Below the pieces are notes generated by a model. It did not search any database. It saw nothing but the letters and a program-made list of their open reading frames with translations, and was not told the origin of the DNA. The translations under genes were made by a program, and so were the position numbers. A stretch of DNA of 64,000 nt from Chlorocebus sabaeus (Eukaryota > Chordata > Mammalia > Primates > Cercopithecidae), in contig NC_132910.1 of the NCBI RefSeq assembly GCF_047675955.1, positions 114,993,143-115,057,142 on the forward strand, in the 5' to 3' direction. Below, one piece after another: positions 33,401 through 45,393 of the stretch (positions are counted from its first letter, which is position 1; every line of letters begins with the position of its first letter).

Positions 33401-34839
33401 TTTGAGATTCTCACGTAAGTACTATACCTTCAGTGAGCGTGTGTACTAGAAATTAAAAAAATAAATAAATCTGCAAAGAGAGCCAGCAAATAAATTTCCC
33501 TATGGTCTCAGTTCTGAGTAGAGAGAGAATATGTTCCCTGTAGAGTTTATAGCCAGAATTCAGCTCTCAAACAGGTTTCAGCCTGAACTCACACAATCTG
33601 TGTGGCTTCCAAATTTGCAGGCTGAGAATTTAATTCAAAGTGGTCTCAGGTTGATAGCAGTCCAAAATGCCGGGTAGAAAAAAAAAAAATCCTCTCTGGA
33701 CAAATACACCATCAAAGCAAACTCATAAGATCAGGTTTCAAAGGTCATGAGCTTCTAACACACACACACAAATCACACACACAAAATGGGGGTAGCCACA
33801 ACATGGGTAGCATATTCAAACTTGAAAAGACTTTAAATATTTTTATTATTAGATATAGATAATGAAACAAACATTTTAATGTGGTTGTTTTTTTAAGGAA
33901 TCAAAACTATGAGAAAACACCAAGAAAATTGTGCTGGATGGCCAACTTCCACCATGGCTCCCCTCCTATTTAAGTCTGGGTACTGTGTCACCCAAAGTCT
34001 TCAGACATACTGTTCCAGGTTTGAGTTTGCCTGTGAAAGAAACTCATGAGAGCTGGAAGTGAGGAGTGAAGAGGAGGTCTTTATATAAAGCAGGCTTAAG
34101 GATTAGACATAGCAGGTTTGACAGATGTGATGGCTTGCAGAATTCTTTATGAGCTCCCACTGTCCATCTGGATAAGATTTACAGACCCTTCAGAAATTCC
34201 TATAAGCTTGAGTTCTGTGCCCACACTCTAGACTGTCAGGCTGAGATCTCTGATACAAAGCAGACCTCTTCTGATCTTGTCTAGCTGCTTTTCTAATATC
34301 TATTCACCTAGCTCTTCCAATAATAGTGTAAGGCCCTCATTAATATTAAACCTTTATCATTGTAATACATAGGATGTCTTCTGCTTTCCTGATCAAATTC
34401 TGACTACTGTTAAAATATAAAGAATTGTCCAGAAAGATATAAAAAAGAATTACACGTTGATCTTCTTTAAATTAAAATATAACAATTGTATGGACTAGGA
34501 TGATTACAGTTGTTCAATTCACACTGTTATGTGAAGAATAAAGCAATAAGAAGCCTCAACAACTTAACAGAAGGAGCTGCCATTTACTAGGAGAAAAGAT
34601 TGTGGATGAGAGTATAGCAAAGGTCAGAATTCTGTGAAGCTTGAGGTGCCTATTATAATGAATTATCTTTTATACTCATTACAATTTCCTAACAATTTGG
34701 GGGTTTATATTTTTTTAAGAGACATACCTTTAATTTTCTTTCTTTGTACTATTCTTAGGTAACTTTAACGTGCAGATTATACTACAGTGAAAGTTGCCAA
34801 TGATAAGGCAAAGTCACTTACATCAGACCAGAAGCAAAG
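33401..34839. other. Unassigned sequence
   Basis: No gene or confident repeat. Short ACACAC runs lie at 33760-33783. 33990-34330 is less AT-rich than average, with no family signature I can name. Confidence 0.45.
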
Positions 34840-34899
34840 TGGAACTGGGTCACGAAAAAGAGGATCTTGTGTGTGTACAAGATAAGCACTATCACAAGG

Positions 34900-35290
34900 A
34901 CTTTCTATAAACTCACAAGACATTTGCCCACCCAGCACACTCTGTTTGTCCAGCTCATCCTGTAGGTGTATCTAAAATAGGACCTATCATAAAAAATTCC
35001 TCAAGACTGCAGCATTTTAGATAAGCCACCCTCACAAGAACACTTGCCTAGCAATGGCTGTTTCTGCCGATAAGTTAACACCAGCTCCCGCATCAGGCCC
35101 TATGACCAGTGATGTTTGTTTCAAAACAGCTCGCATAGACTTCTTTTTGTCTTTAAATGTTTTCCTTACCTCAACCTCTTGGGATGCACCTATGATTCAT
35201 CATAGCACAAATATCTCAGATCATAATCCTTGTTTATTTCCAAATAAATTTATTTCTTTGGAGATCCACTTTTTCTGTTATTATACGTTG
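34900..35290 (+). mobile_element. Probable LTR fragment (endogenous retrovirus)
   Basis: Pyrimidine-rich body, ACACCAGCTCCCGCATCAGG, CCTATGACCAGTGATGTTTG and CAAAACAGCTCGCATAGACT, followed by a poly(A)-signal region (CCAAATAAATTTATTTC) and a T-rich end. This organisation resembles an old retroviral LTR. The 83-residue frame at 35054-35305 has no homology I recognise. Confidence 0.42.
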
Positions 35291-35589
35291 ACATTGTTAT
35301 CATGAAATTAGTTGGGTGATGTGTCTTATTTTCTTGTCTCCAGAAGAGTTTCTGTAACAGTGCAATTAAACATTCTTGGCATATTTGCTAGAACTCACCT
35401 GTAAAATTGTCTGAGCAACCAAAACCTGATTTTTGTGTTTAGTTTTTCTTTTGTGATTAGGAAGGGGGATTTATTGTACTGATTCAAGATGCAAAGGTAA
35501 CATTATTTTGATTTTCTACATGTTCTTCAGTCCATTTAAGCACGTTACATAGCGTTATTTGTTTGTTCTTTTCATGATATTCTTTACAG
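35291..35589. other. Unassigned sequence
   Basis: Nothing recognised. Confidence 0.5.
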
Positions 35590-36238
35590 CAGCTTCCTAA
35601 ATGTTACCTCTGCTTCTGCTATGGGCCCCTACAATCTATTTTCAACTCAGAAGCTATAGAATTTGTTTAAAATATATGATGCCTCCTTTCTTTCTGTAAA
35701 ACATCTCATGGTTTCTCATAGTATTTATAGTAAAAGTGAAATCTTCATGATGACTTGAGAAACTTTTTCCATCAGATGTCCAAGTGCTGGTCTGGTCTGA
35801 TCTTCTCATCTTCCGTTGGCCGATTCTGCGGCAGTCACACTGGCCCCCTTGCTGCTCCACAAAAAATCCAGCATGCTCCTACTTCAGTATATTTGCCATT
35901 GTTACTGCATCCACCTGGAACCTTTTCTCCCATATAAACATAGCAATTGCTCTTGCATGTCCTTCTAGTCTATTCTTAAATGTCCCATTCTCTGTGAATC
36001 TTTCCTGCCCACCCTATTTAAATTACAGACTTCACTCTGAATTCCCCACCTACTTTAAGAGTCTTCATTTATCATTCGTTGACAAACTGTAAATATACAT
36101 GTTCACTTTTTTAATATCTCTCTCCAAATACTGGAATGTTAAGTTCTGTTATGTCAGATATTTCGGTCTGTTTGGTTCACTGGTATATTCTTAAAGCATG
36201 TTACATACTGGGTATACTCAATGAATATTTGTTGACTA
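35590..36238 (+). mobile_element. L2 LINE 3' end, long
   Basis: AGCTTCCTAAATGTTACCTC, CCCCTACAATCTATTTTCAA, then a pyrimidine-rich central part, and GAATGTTAAGTTCTGTTATG near the end. It closes with TACTCAATGAATATTTGTTG, as L2 elements do. Open frames of up to 102 residues lie here, but both strands and several frames are equally open, so coding is unlikely. Confidence 0.82.
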
Positions 36239-36239
36239 A

Positions 36240-36840
36240 ATATCACATTGGGCTTATCCCAGAAATTCAAGCTTGTTTCAATAGTTAGAGCAATCTACAA
36301 ATGTAATTCATTACATTAACTAATTAAAGGAGCTAAATCACATCACCACCACAATGGCATAAGAAAACATTTGATAAAGTTCAATATTCATGCTTGACTA
36401 ACAAATATCTCATGATACTAGGAAAAGAGGAAGGGATATATTATTTTCATGTATTAAACACTAACCGTTGTAGCAATGCCAATATACCCAAATTTCAATG
36501 AAATTCCTATCAAAATCGTAGCATTCCTCTTAGTCCTTAACAAAGCATTTCTAAAATGCTTTGTATTTTAGAATACAAATGTATAGAAGACTAAAGGGCC
36601 AAAATAGTCAACTTCTGAAGAAGTAGAAAAAGAAAGTTGAGGAAATCTTAAAACATGTTATTGAGTTTAAATTTGCAAAAATAAACTCATGTACCATAAT
36701 TCATGAGTAGAAAAATAAACTAATGGAATAAAATAAAAATTAAAAACAATGTTTATATAAAATGTTGATAACTGATTGGGATGTCATTAGAAATCAGTAA
36801 GTAAATAGGTGGACCATGTAATAAAAGATACTAGGCAAAT
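36240..36840 (+). mobile_element. Old L1M ORF2 remnant, first part
   Basis: GGGCTTATCCCAGAAATTCA and AAAACATTTGATAAAGTTCA match the reverse-transcriptase region of L1 ORF2 just before and after the FADD-motif area. Later text includes AGGGCCAAAATAGTCAA. All frames are broken. The element resumes at 37357. Confidence 0.82.
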
Positions 36841-37348
36841 AATGTGGCAGGGAGAATAATGGCCCTCAAAGACGCCCATGCCTAACCCTGGAACCTGTGA
36901 ATATATTACACTGCATGGCAAGAAGGGCTTATCAGATGTGATGAAGGATGCAGAATGAGATGGAGAGATCTTCCAGGATTATCCAGATGGGCCCAGTCTA
37001 ATCACATGAGTTCTTAAAAATGGAGAACCTTTCGAAGCTGAGTCCAGAAAGAGATGTGACAATGAAAGAATGGTCTGAGAAATGTGACATTGCCAGCTTT
37101 AAAAAGAGAGAGGAGAAGCAATGAGACAAGGAATGCTAATGTGCTCTAGAAGATAGAAAAGGCCGAGATATGGATTCTACCCTAGCCACCAGGAAGAAAC
37201 ATGTCTGCCGACAACTTGATTTTAGTTCACTAAAATTGATGCCTGATTTCTCACTTGTGTGGATTGTAAGGTGATAAGCTTGTGTTATTTTAGGTCACTT
37301 AGTTTGTAGAAATTTGTTACAGCAGTAATAGAACAAGTGAGGCATATG
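36841..37348 (+). mobile_element. MLT1-like LTR inserted in L1M
   Basis: ATAATGGCCCTCAAAGACGC, CCTGGAACCTGTGAATATAT, TTATCCAGATGGGCCCAGTC, ATTGTAAGGTGATAAGCTTG and TTTGTAGAAATTTGTTACAG follow an ERVL-MaLR-style LTR from start to end. An 8-bp direct repeat (AGGCAAAT, 36833-36840 and 37349-37356) flanks it. MaLR target duplications are usually 5 bp, so part of the match may be fortuitous. Confidence 0.72.
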
Positions 37349-37356
37349 AGGCAAAT

Positions 37357-38530
37357 TAGATTGGATACCTATCTCCAATAGAAATCAATTCAAGGTGAAC
37401 TCCAGGAAAATACTTAAAACATTTAGATCAAAAATAAATGAGAAATTTTGTTACCTTTGGTAGGTCATAAAACCAAGAAAAACAAACATTAAAGAGGAAA
37501 AATGAACATATGACTACATCAAAATATAAAGCTTCTATATTTGGATGATATCACAAGGTGACAAGACAATTCATAAACTGTAATACTTGTAACATACATT
37601 TGAGTGAATAAATGTATAATTAGAATATATAATATATGAACTCCCAAAAATCAACAGGAAAAATAAGACATAGAACAAGCAAAATGCATAAACAAAAGAA
37701 GGCAAAACAAAAATAACGACTCACAATTATATGAAAAGAAGCTCATCTTCATAGATGAGCAGATAAATGCAAATTAAAACTACCCTGAGATGCTTTTTAT
37801 GTCCATGAGCCTGATAAAAGTTAGAGTCTAAAAGTAATAATTAACAAAGATGGGAAGTAACAGAAAATCTTGTCCATTACTGGTTAAAGTATAAACTGAT
37901 ACAGCTACTTTATAGAATATTGCATTATACAATGAAGTTGTGAGTATGTATATGCAGTAACTCAGCAGCTTCATTGCTAGTTTGTACTCAAGAGAAACTT
38001 ACAGGAGTGGACCAGGAAGTAAATACAAAATGATTACAACATTGTTTGTGATATCAAAAAATAAAAAAAAAAACACCCAGTTTTCCAGCAAAAAAAAAAA
38101 AAATAAGTAAAAATAAATCCTGGTCTATTCTAACAATGGAATGATATATAGCCATTAAAATAAATCAATTATTACTGTACATATGAATGTAAGTATCAGT
38201 AAAACATATTGTTTAGTGAAAAAGTAAGAAGCTGCAGAAGAATATATACAATATGGTTACATTTATATGAAGTCCAAAAACTTGCAAAATAAAGAAATGT
38301 ATTTAGAAATAGATTCACATGTGAGAAAACTAGAAGAAAATTAATGAAAAGATAAAAGGGGTATCAGTAATTCTGAGTAGCTCAGGGTATTTCAATTGGA
38401 AAAAAAATAGTATTGTATTCTTTAAGTCAGGTAGTGGGTATTAGCATTGATTTTACCATCGTTCTTTATTCCTATAACTACATTATGTATTTTCTATGTA
38501 TTGAATGTTTTTTTGCATAATTATACAATA
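37357..38530 (+). mobile_element. Old L1M ORF2 end and 3' UTR, second part
   Basis: It continues the L1M: CAAGGTGAACTCCAGG, AAACAAACATTAAAGAGGAA, ATATAAAGCTTCTATATTTG, CTCATCTTCATAGATGAGCA, GTCCATTACTGGTTAAAGTA, AACAATGGAATGATATATAG. The 3' UTR ends near 38530. It is heavily decayed. Confidence 0.8.
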
Positions 38531-38813
38531 AAAAGTAGAAAATAAAAAGTAGAAAATGATAACTAACACATAATAAAGAAATGGAGAAAAAATTATAATC
38601 TAGTTGAGTAATGGTATATTGCATAGCTATTTTCTTAAGTAGATGTAAGTACATGATGTATGCAAGATTGTACATACATGTTCTTAATTATATATAAATG
38701 TATATATACATATTTCTAATATAAAATACTAAACAAAGTACACCAAAATATTAGCTCCTATATTAGTGAGGTAATGTTTTGACATTTTTGTATTTTAAGT
38801 TTTATATAGTCGG
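38531..38813. other. Unassigned AT-rich sequence
   Basis: AAAAAGTAGAAAAT is tandemly duplicated near 38530-38558. Nothing else recognised. Confidence 0.5.
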
Positions 38814-39196
38814 TGTATTTGTTTGTTTCCACACTGTTATAAAGAACTGCCCAAGACTGGGTAATTTACAAAGGAAAGAAGTTTAATTGACTTATAGTTC
38901 AGTATAGCTTGGGAGGCCTCGGGAAACTGAAAATCATGGCAGAAGACAAAAAGAAAGCAAGGCAGCTTCTTCACAAGGCAGCATGAAGGAGAAGTGCTGA
39001 GCAAAGGGGAAAGAATCCCTTATAAAACCATCAGATCTCGTGAGAACTCACTATCACAAGAACAGCATGGGGAAACTGCCCCCATGATTCAATTGCCTCC
39101 ACCTGGTCTCTCCCTTGACATGTGGGGATTATGGGGACTATGGGGATTACAATTCAAGATGAGATTTAGATGGGGATACAAAGTCTAACCATATCA
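38814..39196 (-). mobile_element. MSTA/MSTB-type solo LTR (ERVL-MaLR)
   Basis: The + strand shows the reverse complement of an MST LTR: AACTGCCCAAGACTGGGTAA, GGAAACTGAAAATCATGGCA, ACCATCAGATCTCGTGAGAA, ACTGCCCCCATGATTCAATT, ending AACCATATCA. The flanks GTCGG and GTAGG fit a 5-bp target duplication with one change. A small expansion near 39123-39150 repeats TATGGGGA. No internal MaLR sequence is present. Confidence 0.92.
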
Positions 39197-39199
39197 GTA

Positions 39200-41369
39200 G
39201 GCATGTGTTGAATTTTAAACTCAGAGAAAAATATTAGTGTTTTTATAGGATTCTTACTAAAGAAAAACCAGAAAGTAATAAACCATCTATGCTAAGACAT
39301 AAAATTCAGTTGTTTAGTTACAAGATAGAATATGGCCTTCTAAGAAAGCAAATTGACTTCTAACATACAAAGCCATAGAGAAGATTCAAGTGACTGACAG
39401 ATCTTAAACAGAGCTATTATTACAACTCAAACTGCAGTAAAATATCCTCAGCAACGTAGACGTATGTGTTTCACTAGTCAGAGCAATACAAATTTAATGA
39501 AGCTCCATTGGTGGTGTTTTTAATCAGACAATTTCTGAAGATGTCCTGGCTTATTCAAAGATGCAAGCCAAATCTCTGTAGGAGTACCATAAGAAGAAAA
39601 AAAGAATACAGGCAAATGAGAGCTGTTCCAAAGTTCAGGGAGTTTTTGTAAGGAATTAATAAATAAAAATGTTCTTGAAAGAGAGAAATTAATATTCAGT
39701 TCATACTGCCAGAATTGCAGGCAATTTATCAAAGGCCCCTAACCCTTCAAAATCACTGTATTTTTTTGACACACACTTTACAGTACAGAAGAAAATGTCT
39801 CCGGTAATAAATCACAAAGTTAAAATTACCTAGTCTACAATTAACTAGACAGTGATGGTAAATCATTTTCTACCAAAAGAAAGAAATGTCTTGTTTATTC
39901 AAGTTCTGCTCTACTTAAAAGTTTTCCTTGTTGGTGAGCAAGTGGTTAGAAAATCATACTTTGTACGCACACGCAGCTTAACTACCATTCAGCTCAGGAA
40001 GGTAACTCAGGTCTTATCCACACCTTCAGGTTTGCTCTTAGCAAATAATTGTTTCAGAATCTATATCAAAAATGGCGTAAGCCTGCAACATGTTTCTGAA
40101 TGATTAACAAGGTGATACTCAGTTCTTCATTGACTCGTGGATGGTTTATTTTTCTTAATGAGAGGAATTCATATGAATCAGCCAGAAAAAAAAAATGAGT
40201 AAGAGGAAAATCACCTTAAAAATTATTGTATATTAGATGCGAGATCATTTCCAAATTCCCCAGTGTTCATATTTGTTAGTGCAAAGTCAAGAGCCCTGGT
40301 GCTGATTAGGTTAGGTATCACCATCTGGCCAGAATTTATGCACTCTACATGTTGCTTCATGTGTGCTTCAGGGTACACTTTTAAGAAGAGACACTACTTT
40401 GAAGGTCATAAAAGACATAATAAGAGATAAGGCTAATTCCCTTTAATAAAATAATAATAAATTCCTTTAATAAAAACATAAAGGAGTAATATAATAATTT
40501 TCTTTAATAAAAATATAATGAAAGATAAGGCTAATTTCCTTTAATAAAATATAGTAACTACATGCCAACACAGCATTCTAAAAAAAGAAATAAAAGGAAG
40601 GGAGCATGGGTCATTAATCTTGTCAAAAACATAAAATTATATAAGAGGAATTGGGAATGATTTTCCTAGAAACTGTTTTCCTCGTCTGCAGCCATTGTGC
40701 TGCTGCTACAGATACTACTACTGCAAGCAGCCCTTCACGCCCTCCTCCCAGTACAAAGCTAATTGACTTGTGAGAAATGTTAAGCTTGGAAAAACCAGCA
40801 TCGCTGCACATATTTTTTATTCTGCTCCGACATTAGAATAATCCTTGAGTAGGGGAAAGGTTAAAAACCCTTCTGGATAAGTGTTACTAATTAATGATGA
40901 TTGTTCTAAACAATGTTTGGGTAATTTTTCCTTGTCCCTTGACATAAACTTGATAAATAACTGAGAAGTGAGAAGGAGATTAGTGGGTTGATTAAATTCC
41001 ATTCAGGTACTTAAAGTTAGCTCCAAAAATTTAGCTAGTTATAAATTGTCATGCATTGTTAATGTATAAGAGATGTAGATTTCATTTATCTTTGGTGGAG
41101 CAAGACGAAGCAGTGAATCATTGAAGCCAAATACTAAACTGAAAGAAAGTAAAAGGCCTTTTCCCTTTTCCTTAAGAAGAAGCAGCATTAGTTAAAAATA
41201 TATTAGCTGATACCAGAGAACTATATTTAAAGGGACAGCAAGAAGCAAATTGATTACTCTGGTGACTATTGGAGTGACATTGCCTTTTAGTTGTACTTCC
41301 ACAAAAATTCACAATATTTGCCAAAATCAACTTATCCATTACACTATTATTAATTTGTCATTCTTTTGT
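39200..41369. other. Unassigned sequence
   Basis: No gene or confident repeat. 40625-40830 is somewhat more GC-rich with CTGCTGCTACAGATACTACT, but frames there show no known product. Confidence 0.5.
40425..40550. repeat. Degenerate direct repeat, 28-bp arms
   Basis: AGATAAGGCTAATTCCCTTT plus AATAAAAT (40425-40452) recurs with one change at 40523-40550, a period of 98 bp. The shorter word CTTTAATAAA occurs four times in this interval. Confidence 0.85.
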
Positions 41370-41830
41370 TTATATAGTCAATACCTCTATCTCAATTGGA
41401 TCTATCTCAACTGCTTCTAAACATGCCACCATAGTCTCTCCCATTTCAACAATCTCTTCCAAGTACTATTTCATTTCTTCTTTTCATATTTTTGAAAACT
41501 TTTGAAAAATTACCTATTTTCCTCCTCCATTTCTTGTTCATTCCATTCTAGTGGACATGGAATCTGTTCCTCCTCCAAAACAGAATTTAGTAACCCTTAA
41601 ATTACTAAACCCAAAATAATATGTTGAAGTTTTTATCTTGACCTCTTAGTGGCATTTAATGATAAGACCACTACCTTCTTCTCTTTTACCCTTCTTTATT
41701 GAATTCAGTCAAACAACATACTTACATTTTTCATCTGATTCCCCATCGTAGAAACCACCTCAGCTTTCTCCATTCAGCCATAAAATTGTGCTTTTCCTCA
41801 AAGATTAATCTGCCTCTCTTCTCACTCTAT
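41370..41830 (+). other. Pyrimidine-rich stretch, possible decayed LINE
   Basis: The + strand is C/T-rich (CTCCTCCATTTCTTGTTCAT, TTCTTCTCTTTTACCCTTC). Such composition is common in 3' regions of CR1/L3-like and L2-like LINEs. I cannot name it. Confidence 0.35.
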
Positions 41831-41884
41831 ACTATCTCTGTTAGCTAATTTTATTTTTGCACATTGCTTAGATTACTGTGCATT

Positions 41885-41965
41885 ATATACACACGTGCAT
41901 GTGTGTACATGTGCACACACACTATATATATGGACATGTATATGTGTGTGTGTATATATAGTGTA
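41885..41965. repeat. Compound (TG)/(CA)/(TA) microsatellite
   Basis: TATACACACGTGCATGTGTG, then CACACACTATATATATGG, then TATGTGTGTGTGTATATATA. The opposed CA and TG runs can pair as hairpins. Confidence 0.92.
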
Positions 41966-41969
41966 TGTA

Positions 41970-42125
41970 TAAATTACAATGATACAACATAACGGTGGCA
42001 TGTTAAATTAGTGGAAATTATCCTGATTTGATCACTGCACATTGTATACATGTAAAGAAATATCACTCTGTATCCTAAGAATATGTACAATTATGATTTG
42101 TCAAATGAAAACGTTCATAAATTGA
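41970..42125 (+). mobile_element. L1MA-type 3' end, internally deleted
   Basis: The first 48 bp (41970-42017) resemble a piece of old L1 ORF2 also seen at 45394-45441. The following TCCTGATTTGATCACTGCAC, ATTGTATACATGTAAAG and AGAATATGTACAATTATG are L1MA/L1PB 3' UTR. The join at about 42017 skips the intervening L1 sequence. Confidence 0.72.
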
Positions 42126-42129
42126 AAAA

Positions 42130-42395
42130 AACTACAATTGCTTCACCATGCCTGCTTGTAATTATAGGGATTTTGAACCATTTGTTCACTCCTTGGATTT
42201 CCTCATTTTTTTCAGATTCTTGCTTAGAAGTCACTGCTCTATGGACCTCCTCTGACGTATTAAACATTGCAGTCCATTATAAGCTGCAAGAGGACAGGGA
42301 TTTTTGCCTGTTTTATTCCCTACTGTATCACCAGGGGCTACAGCAGTATCTGACAAACAGTGGGCATGTAATGAATATTTGTTAAGTGAAGTAAT
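42130..42395 (+). mobile_element. L2 LINE terminus
   Basis: CTGCAAGAGGACAGGGATTT, TTGCCTGTTTTATTCCCTAC, TGTATCACCAGGGGCTACAG and ATGTAATGAATATTTGTTAA give a standard L2 3' terminus. Confidence 0.85.
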
Positions 42396-42399
42396 AAAT

Positions 42400-42930
42400 T
42401 CAATAAAATCACATCACCTGTTTAAAGCACTTCATTAGCTTCACAGTGCACTTAGAATAAAGAGAAATTCTTTTTATACAATGTAAGTTCCTGCAGAATG
42501 CAGACACTTTCTACTTCTCCAGCCTCTTTTCAACTCCTCTCCTACTAGCTTCTGTATTTAAGCCACATTAGACCTTTCTTCAGCTTTTTTATACAGACTT
42601 TGTTGCATCACATCTCAGAGCTTCTGTACACGTTCTTCCTCCTGCCTAGAAAGGATCATCCCTCCACTTTCGCCAGCTAATCCCTGCTCAACTTTTAATC
42701 TCAGCAGGAGGTCCATTCTCTCTGGCAATTCTCTGGCCTCTAGACCATTTATTATATGCTCACATGTCAACATGTACTTTGTACAGCATGTAACACAATT
42801 GCACTTTTATATTTTAACAAATTATATTTCCCATATTGAACTGTAAGTCTCCTGAAAGGAAGAATTTTGTTCTTGCTCATCATCAATTTTTTCAACATCC
42901 AGTGCACCATTTAGAATTTATAGTCAATAC
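42400..42930 (+). mobile_element. Second L2 LINE 3' region
   Basis: It restarts upstream in L2 coordinates (ATCACATCACCTGTTTAAAG, TTAGCTTCACAGTGCACTTA). It runs through a C/T-rich part to TTGAACTGTAAGTCTCCTGA, so two L2 insertions or a duplication lie end to end. Confidence 0.8.
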
Positions 42931-43116
42931 AGTGTTGTGGAATGATAGAGGAAAAGAAAGAATTAATCATGTTCTTTTAAATTAGGATGGCAAAGATCAT
43001 ATATAGAAAATTGGCTAAGTTGTGGTCCATTCATGTTTGTTCCCAATTAAGGAGCACAGCTATGAAAAGGAAGGCTCCAAATTAATAACCAATAGATTTT
43101 TTAAAGAAGAAAACTG

Positions 43117-43405
43117 GCCAGGTGCTGTGGCTCATGTCTGTAATATCAGCATGTTGAGAGGCCAAGGCAGGATTATTTGAGCCCGGAAATTCAAGACCAG
43201 TCTGAGAACATGGCAAAACTCTGTCTCTACAAAAAATACAAAAATTAGCCAAGTTTGTTGGCATGCGCCTGTAGTACCAGCTACCTGGGAGGCTGAGGTG
43301 GAAGTATAGCTTGAGTCTGGGAGGTCAAGGCTGCAAAGAGCTGTGATCGCATCACTGCACTCAAGCATGGGTGGTAGAGCAAGACCCTGTCTCAACAAAA
43401 AAGAA
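43117..43405 (+). mobile_element. AluJ-type
   Basis: A dimer from GGCCAGGTGCTGTGGCTCAT to CCTGTCTCAACAAAAAAG, with many changes, suggesting the oldest (J) class. The 95-residue antisense frame across it is Alu sequence. Confidence 0.92.
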
Positions 43406-44492
43406 AAATCACTAAGCAAAATAAGACATGTGAAGGATCATGTCAAAGGTAGGAAAAATTAGGGCAACATTAAAAGCTTTCTTCCCAAGCCACTAAATCA
43501 ACTTGACTAACAAAATTACAACTTGATTTAGCATTCAGAAAATTACATTACATGCCAAACATATACCCATTAATCAAATACTAAAGTAATTTCTGAGTTA
43601 AATGGTATGATGTTAGTTTATGCCAGAGTTGATCTTGAAAGATTGTTCAAACATGGCTCAGTGTGATTGAAAGTTCTGTGTGAATATGTTTTTGTAAAGA
43701 TTCAACAGCAACACCTTAGTGTATGTTTTTGAAATAAAATGTATCTGAGTAGCAGTAAAGTTATTCTTAAATTTCAATTTTATAGCCAGAAATGTTATAC
43801 CCTAACATATATGATAGGATCCAATATAGATTAATCCCTTTTAGAAGTCAATCAGGAAGAGGAGGACAGTTAAAACAGTTGCTTGGCTTACAAACATTAG
43901 GACAACTTTCTTATTCACACCATCTGATTATTGTATTTCATTTTTTCCCCAAGATTTAGACTATACAATGAGTTAAGGATGATAAAAATAAGCTCACCAA
44001 TACACTAGGTACATATTTACCAAAATCTGTGCATGTCTATGCATATAAAAAAGCTGATAATTTGTTAGACTCATTTGTACTTTTTGTCACTATAGAACAG
44101 TTTTTTATTTATATTGAAGATTAAGAAATGCCCTAAATTTCTAATCTGACAAAAATTCATACAAGATTTAAATATTTTAATAGAAAATAAAACAGAAGTA
44201 TCATTGAAGAAGCTATAGAAAGGAAACAAAATAAACAGATTATATGGAAGGATTTTTAGAAGATAAGTAAATAAATTAATATACCAGGAAAAAACAAGGG
44301 AAATATAATTGATAAATACAGATGAGAGTTCTTTTGAAATAATGATAAAATAGAAAATCTCTGTCAAAACTAAAATGAAAGATGCATAGATATATAAATA
44401 AATGATAAAATGTTGCATATGTATATGACATTTTTCAGAATCAAAAAAATTTAAACTTCTGTAATAATAAAATTTAAATGTTTATAAATTTT
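43406..44492. other. Unassigned AT-rich sequence
   Basis: No gene. The 115-residue minus-strand frame at 44071-44418 consists of F, I, L, Y and S produced by AT-rich DNA, with no domain recognisable. Confidence 0.5.
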
Positions 44493-44680
44493 AAAAACTA
44501 GAAGAAAGAATGTTGAATGTTCACAATACAAAGAAATGACAAATATTTGAGGTGATGGATATGCTAATTATCCTGGTTTGATCATCAGACATTGTATAAA
44601 TGTATCAAAATATCATTCTATATCCATGAATATGTACAATTATTTGTCAAATTAAAAAATTTCATAAATTGAAAATTTTT
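44493..44680 (+). mobile_element. L1MA-type 3' end
   Basis: AACTAGAAGAAAGAATGTTG, TTTGAGGTGATGGATATGCT, TATCCTGGTTTGATCATCAG and GAATATGTACAATTATTTG follow an L1MA/L1PB 3' UTR to its terminus. Confidence 0.85.
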
Positions 44681-45109
44681 AGATAAGTATCAAACTGTCT
44701 CTGAAACTGTAACTGTGAAATGTAACTGTAAAATGTTAAAAAAGTAACTACTACATTGTTTAACTATTTCTAACTAGAAGAATATGAAACCTCTCCCTAA
44801 TCATTATGTGTAATTTAATTACAATTACCTAATATTAAATATGGCAAAAGATACAAATCAAAATTATAAATAGAATATTATCAAATTAAGACCAGTTTTA
44901 TATAATATGAATGAAATACCCAACTAAGTATGTATTATTCTGGAAATTTTAAAAAACATTCATTTTTAGAGAATTCATTAAAATATTTTATCACATCAAT
45001 AACTTAAAGGGTAGAATTATGTATTATTTTCAATACATGGCAAGAGCATATTTGATTAATTTTCAAATTCTAACCCTATTTTATAAAGGTTAAAAACCTC
45101 TACTGGTTA
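44681..45109. other. Unassigned AT-rich sequence
   Basis: Nothing recognised. Confidence 0.5.
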
Positions 45110-45310
45110 TATTAAGTGACATATTTTATATGAATTATTTCAGTTAATACTCTTAATAATCCTATGAGAAGTATATATTGTCAACTTTAATTTATTATTA
45201 TTCCTATTTTAGTAATAGGTTTACAGAGATCTTTTCTCAAAGTCATGAATACAGCATAAAGCAGAATTAAAATGTCAGACTAAGTCTATACATCTTCAAA
45301 CACTGAACTT
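45110..45310 (-). mobile_element. MIR SINE (antisense)
   Basis: TTAATACTCTTAATAATCCT, CCTATTTTAGTAATAGGTTT, CTCAAAGTCATGAATACAGC and TAAAGCAGAATTAAAATGTC follow the reverse complement of a MIR. Diverged. Confidence 0.62.
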
Positions 45311-45393
45311 TTAACAACAAATTGCATATTCCAACACAGTAATAGAAAAATCAGTGAAATTGCATAGAAAGAGTAGCAATAGACCTAGTTAAA

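Noticed and set aside
35784..36092. 102-codon + strand frame
   Set aside because: It lies in L2 3' sequence with other frames and the opposite strand also open.
44071..44418. 115-codon minus-strand hydrophobic frame that looks membrane-like
   Set aside because: AT-rich DNA produces F/I/L/Y-rich translations by itself; there is no homology, and old repeats lie close by.
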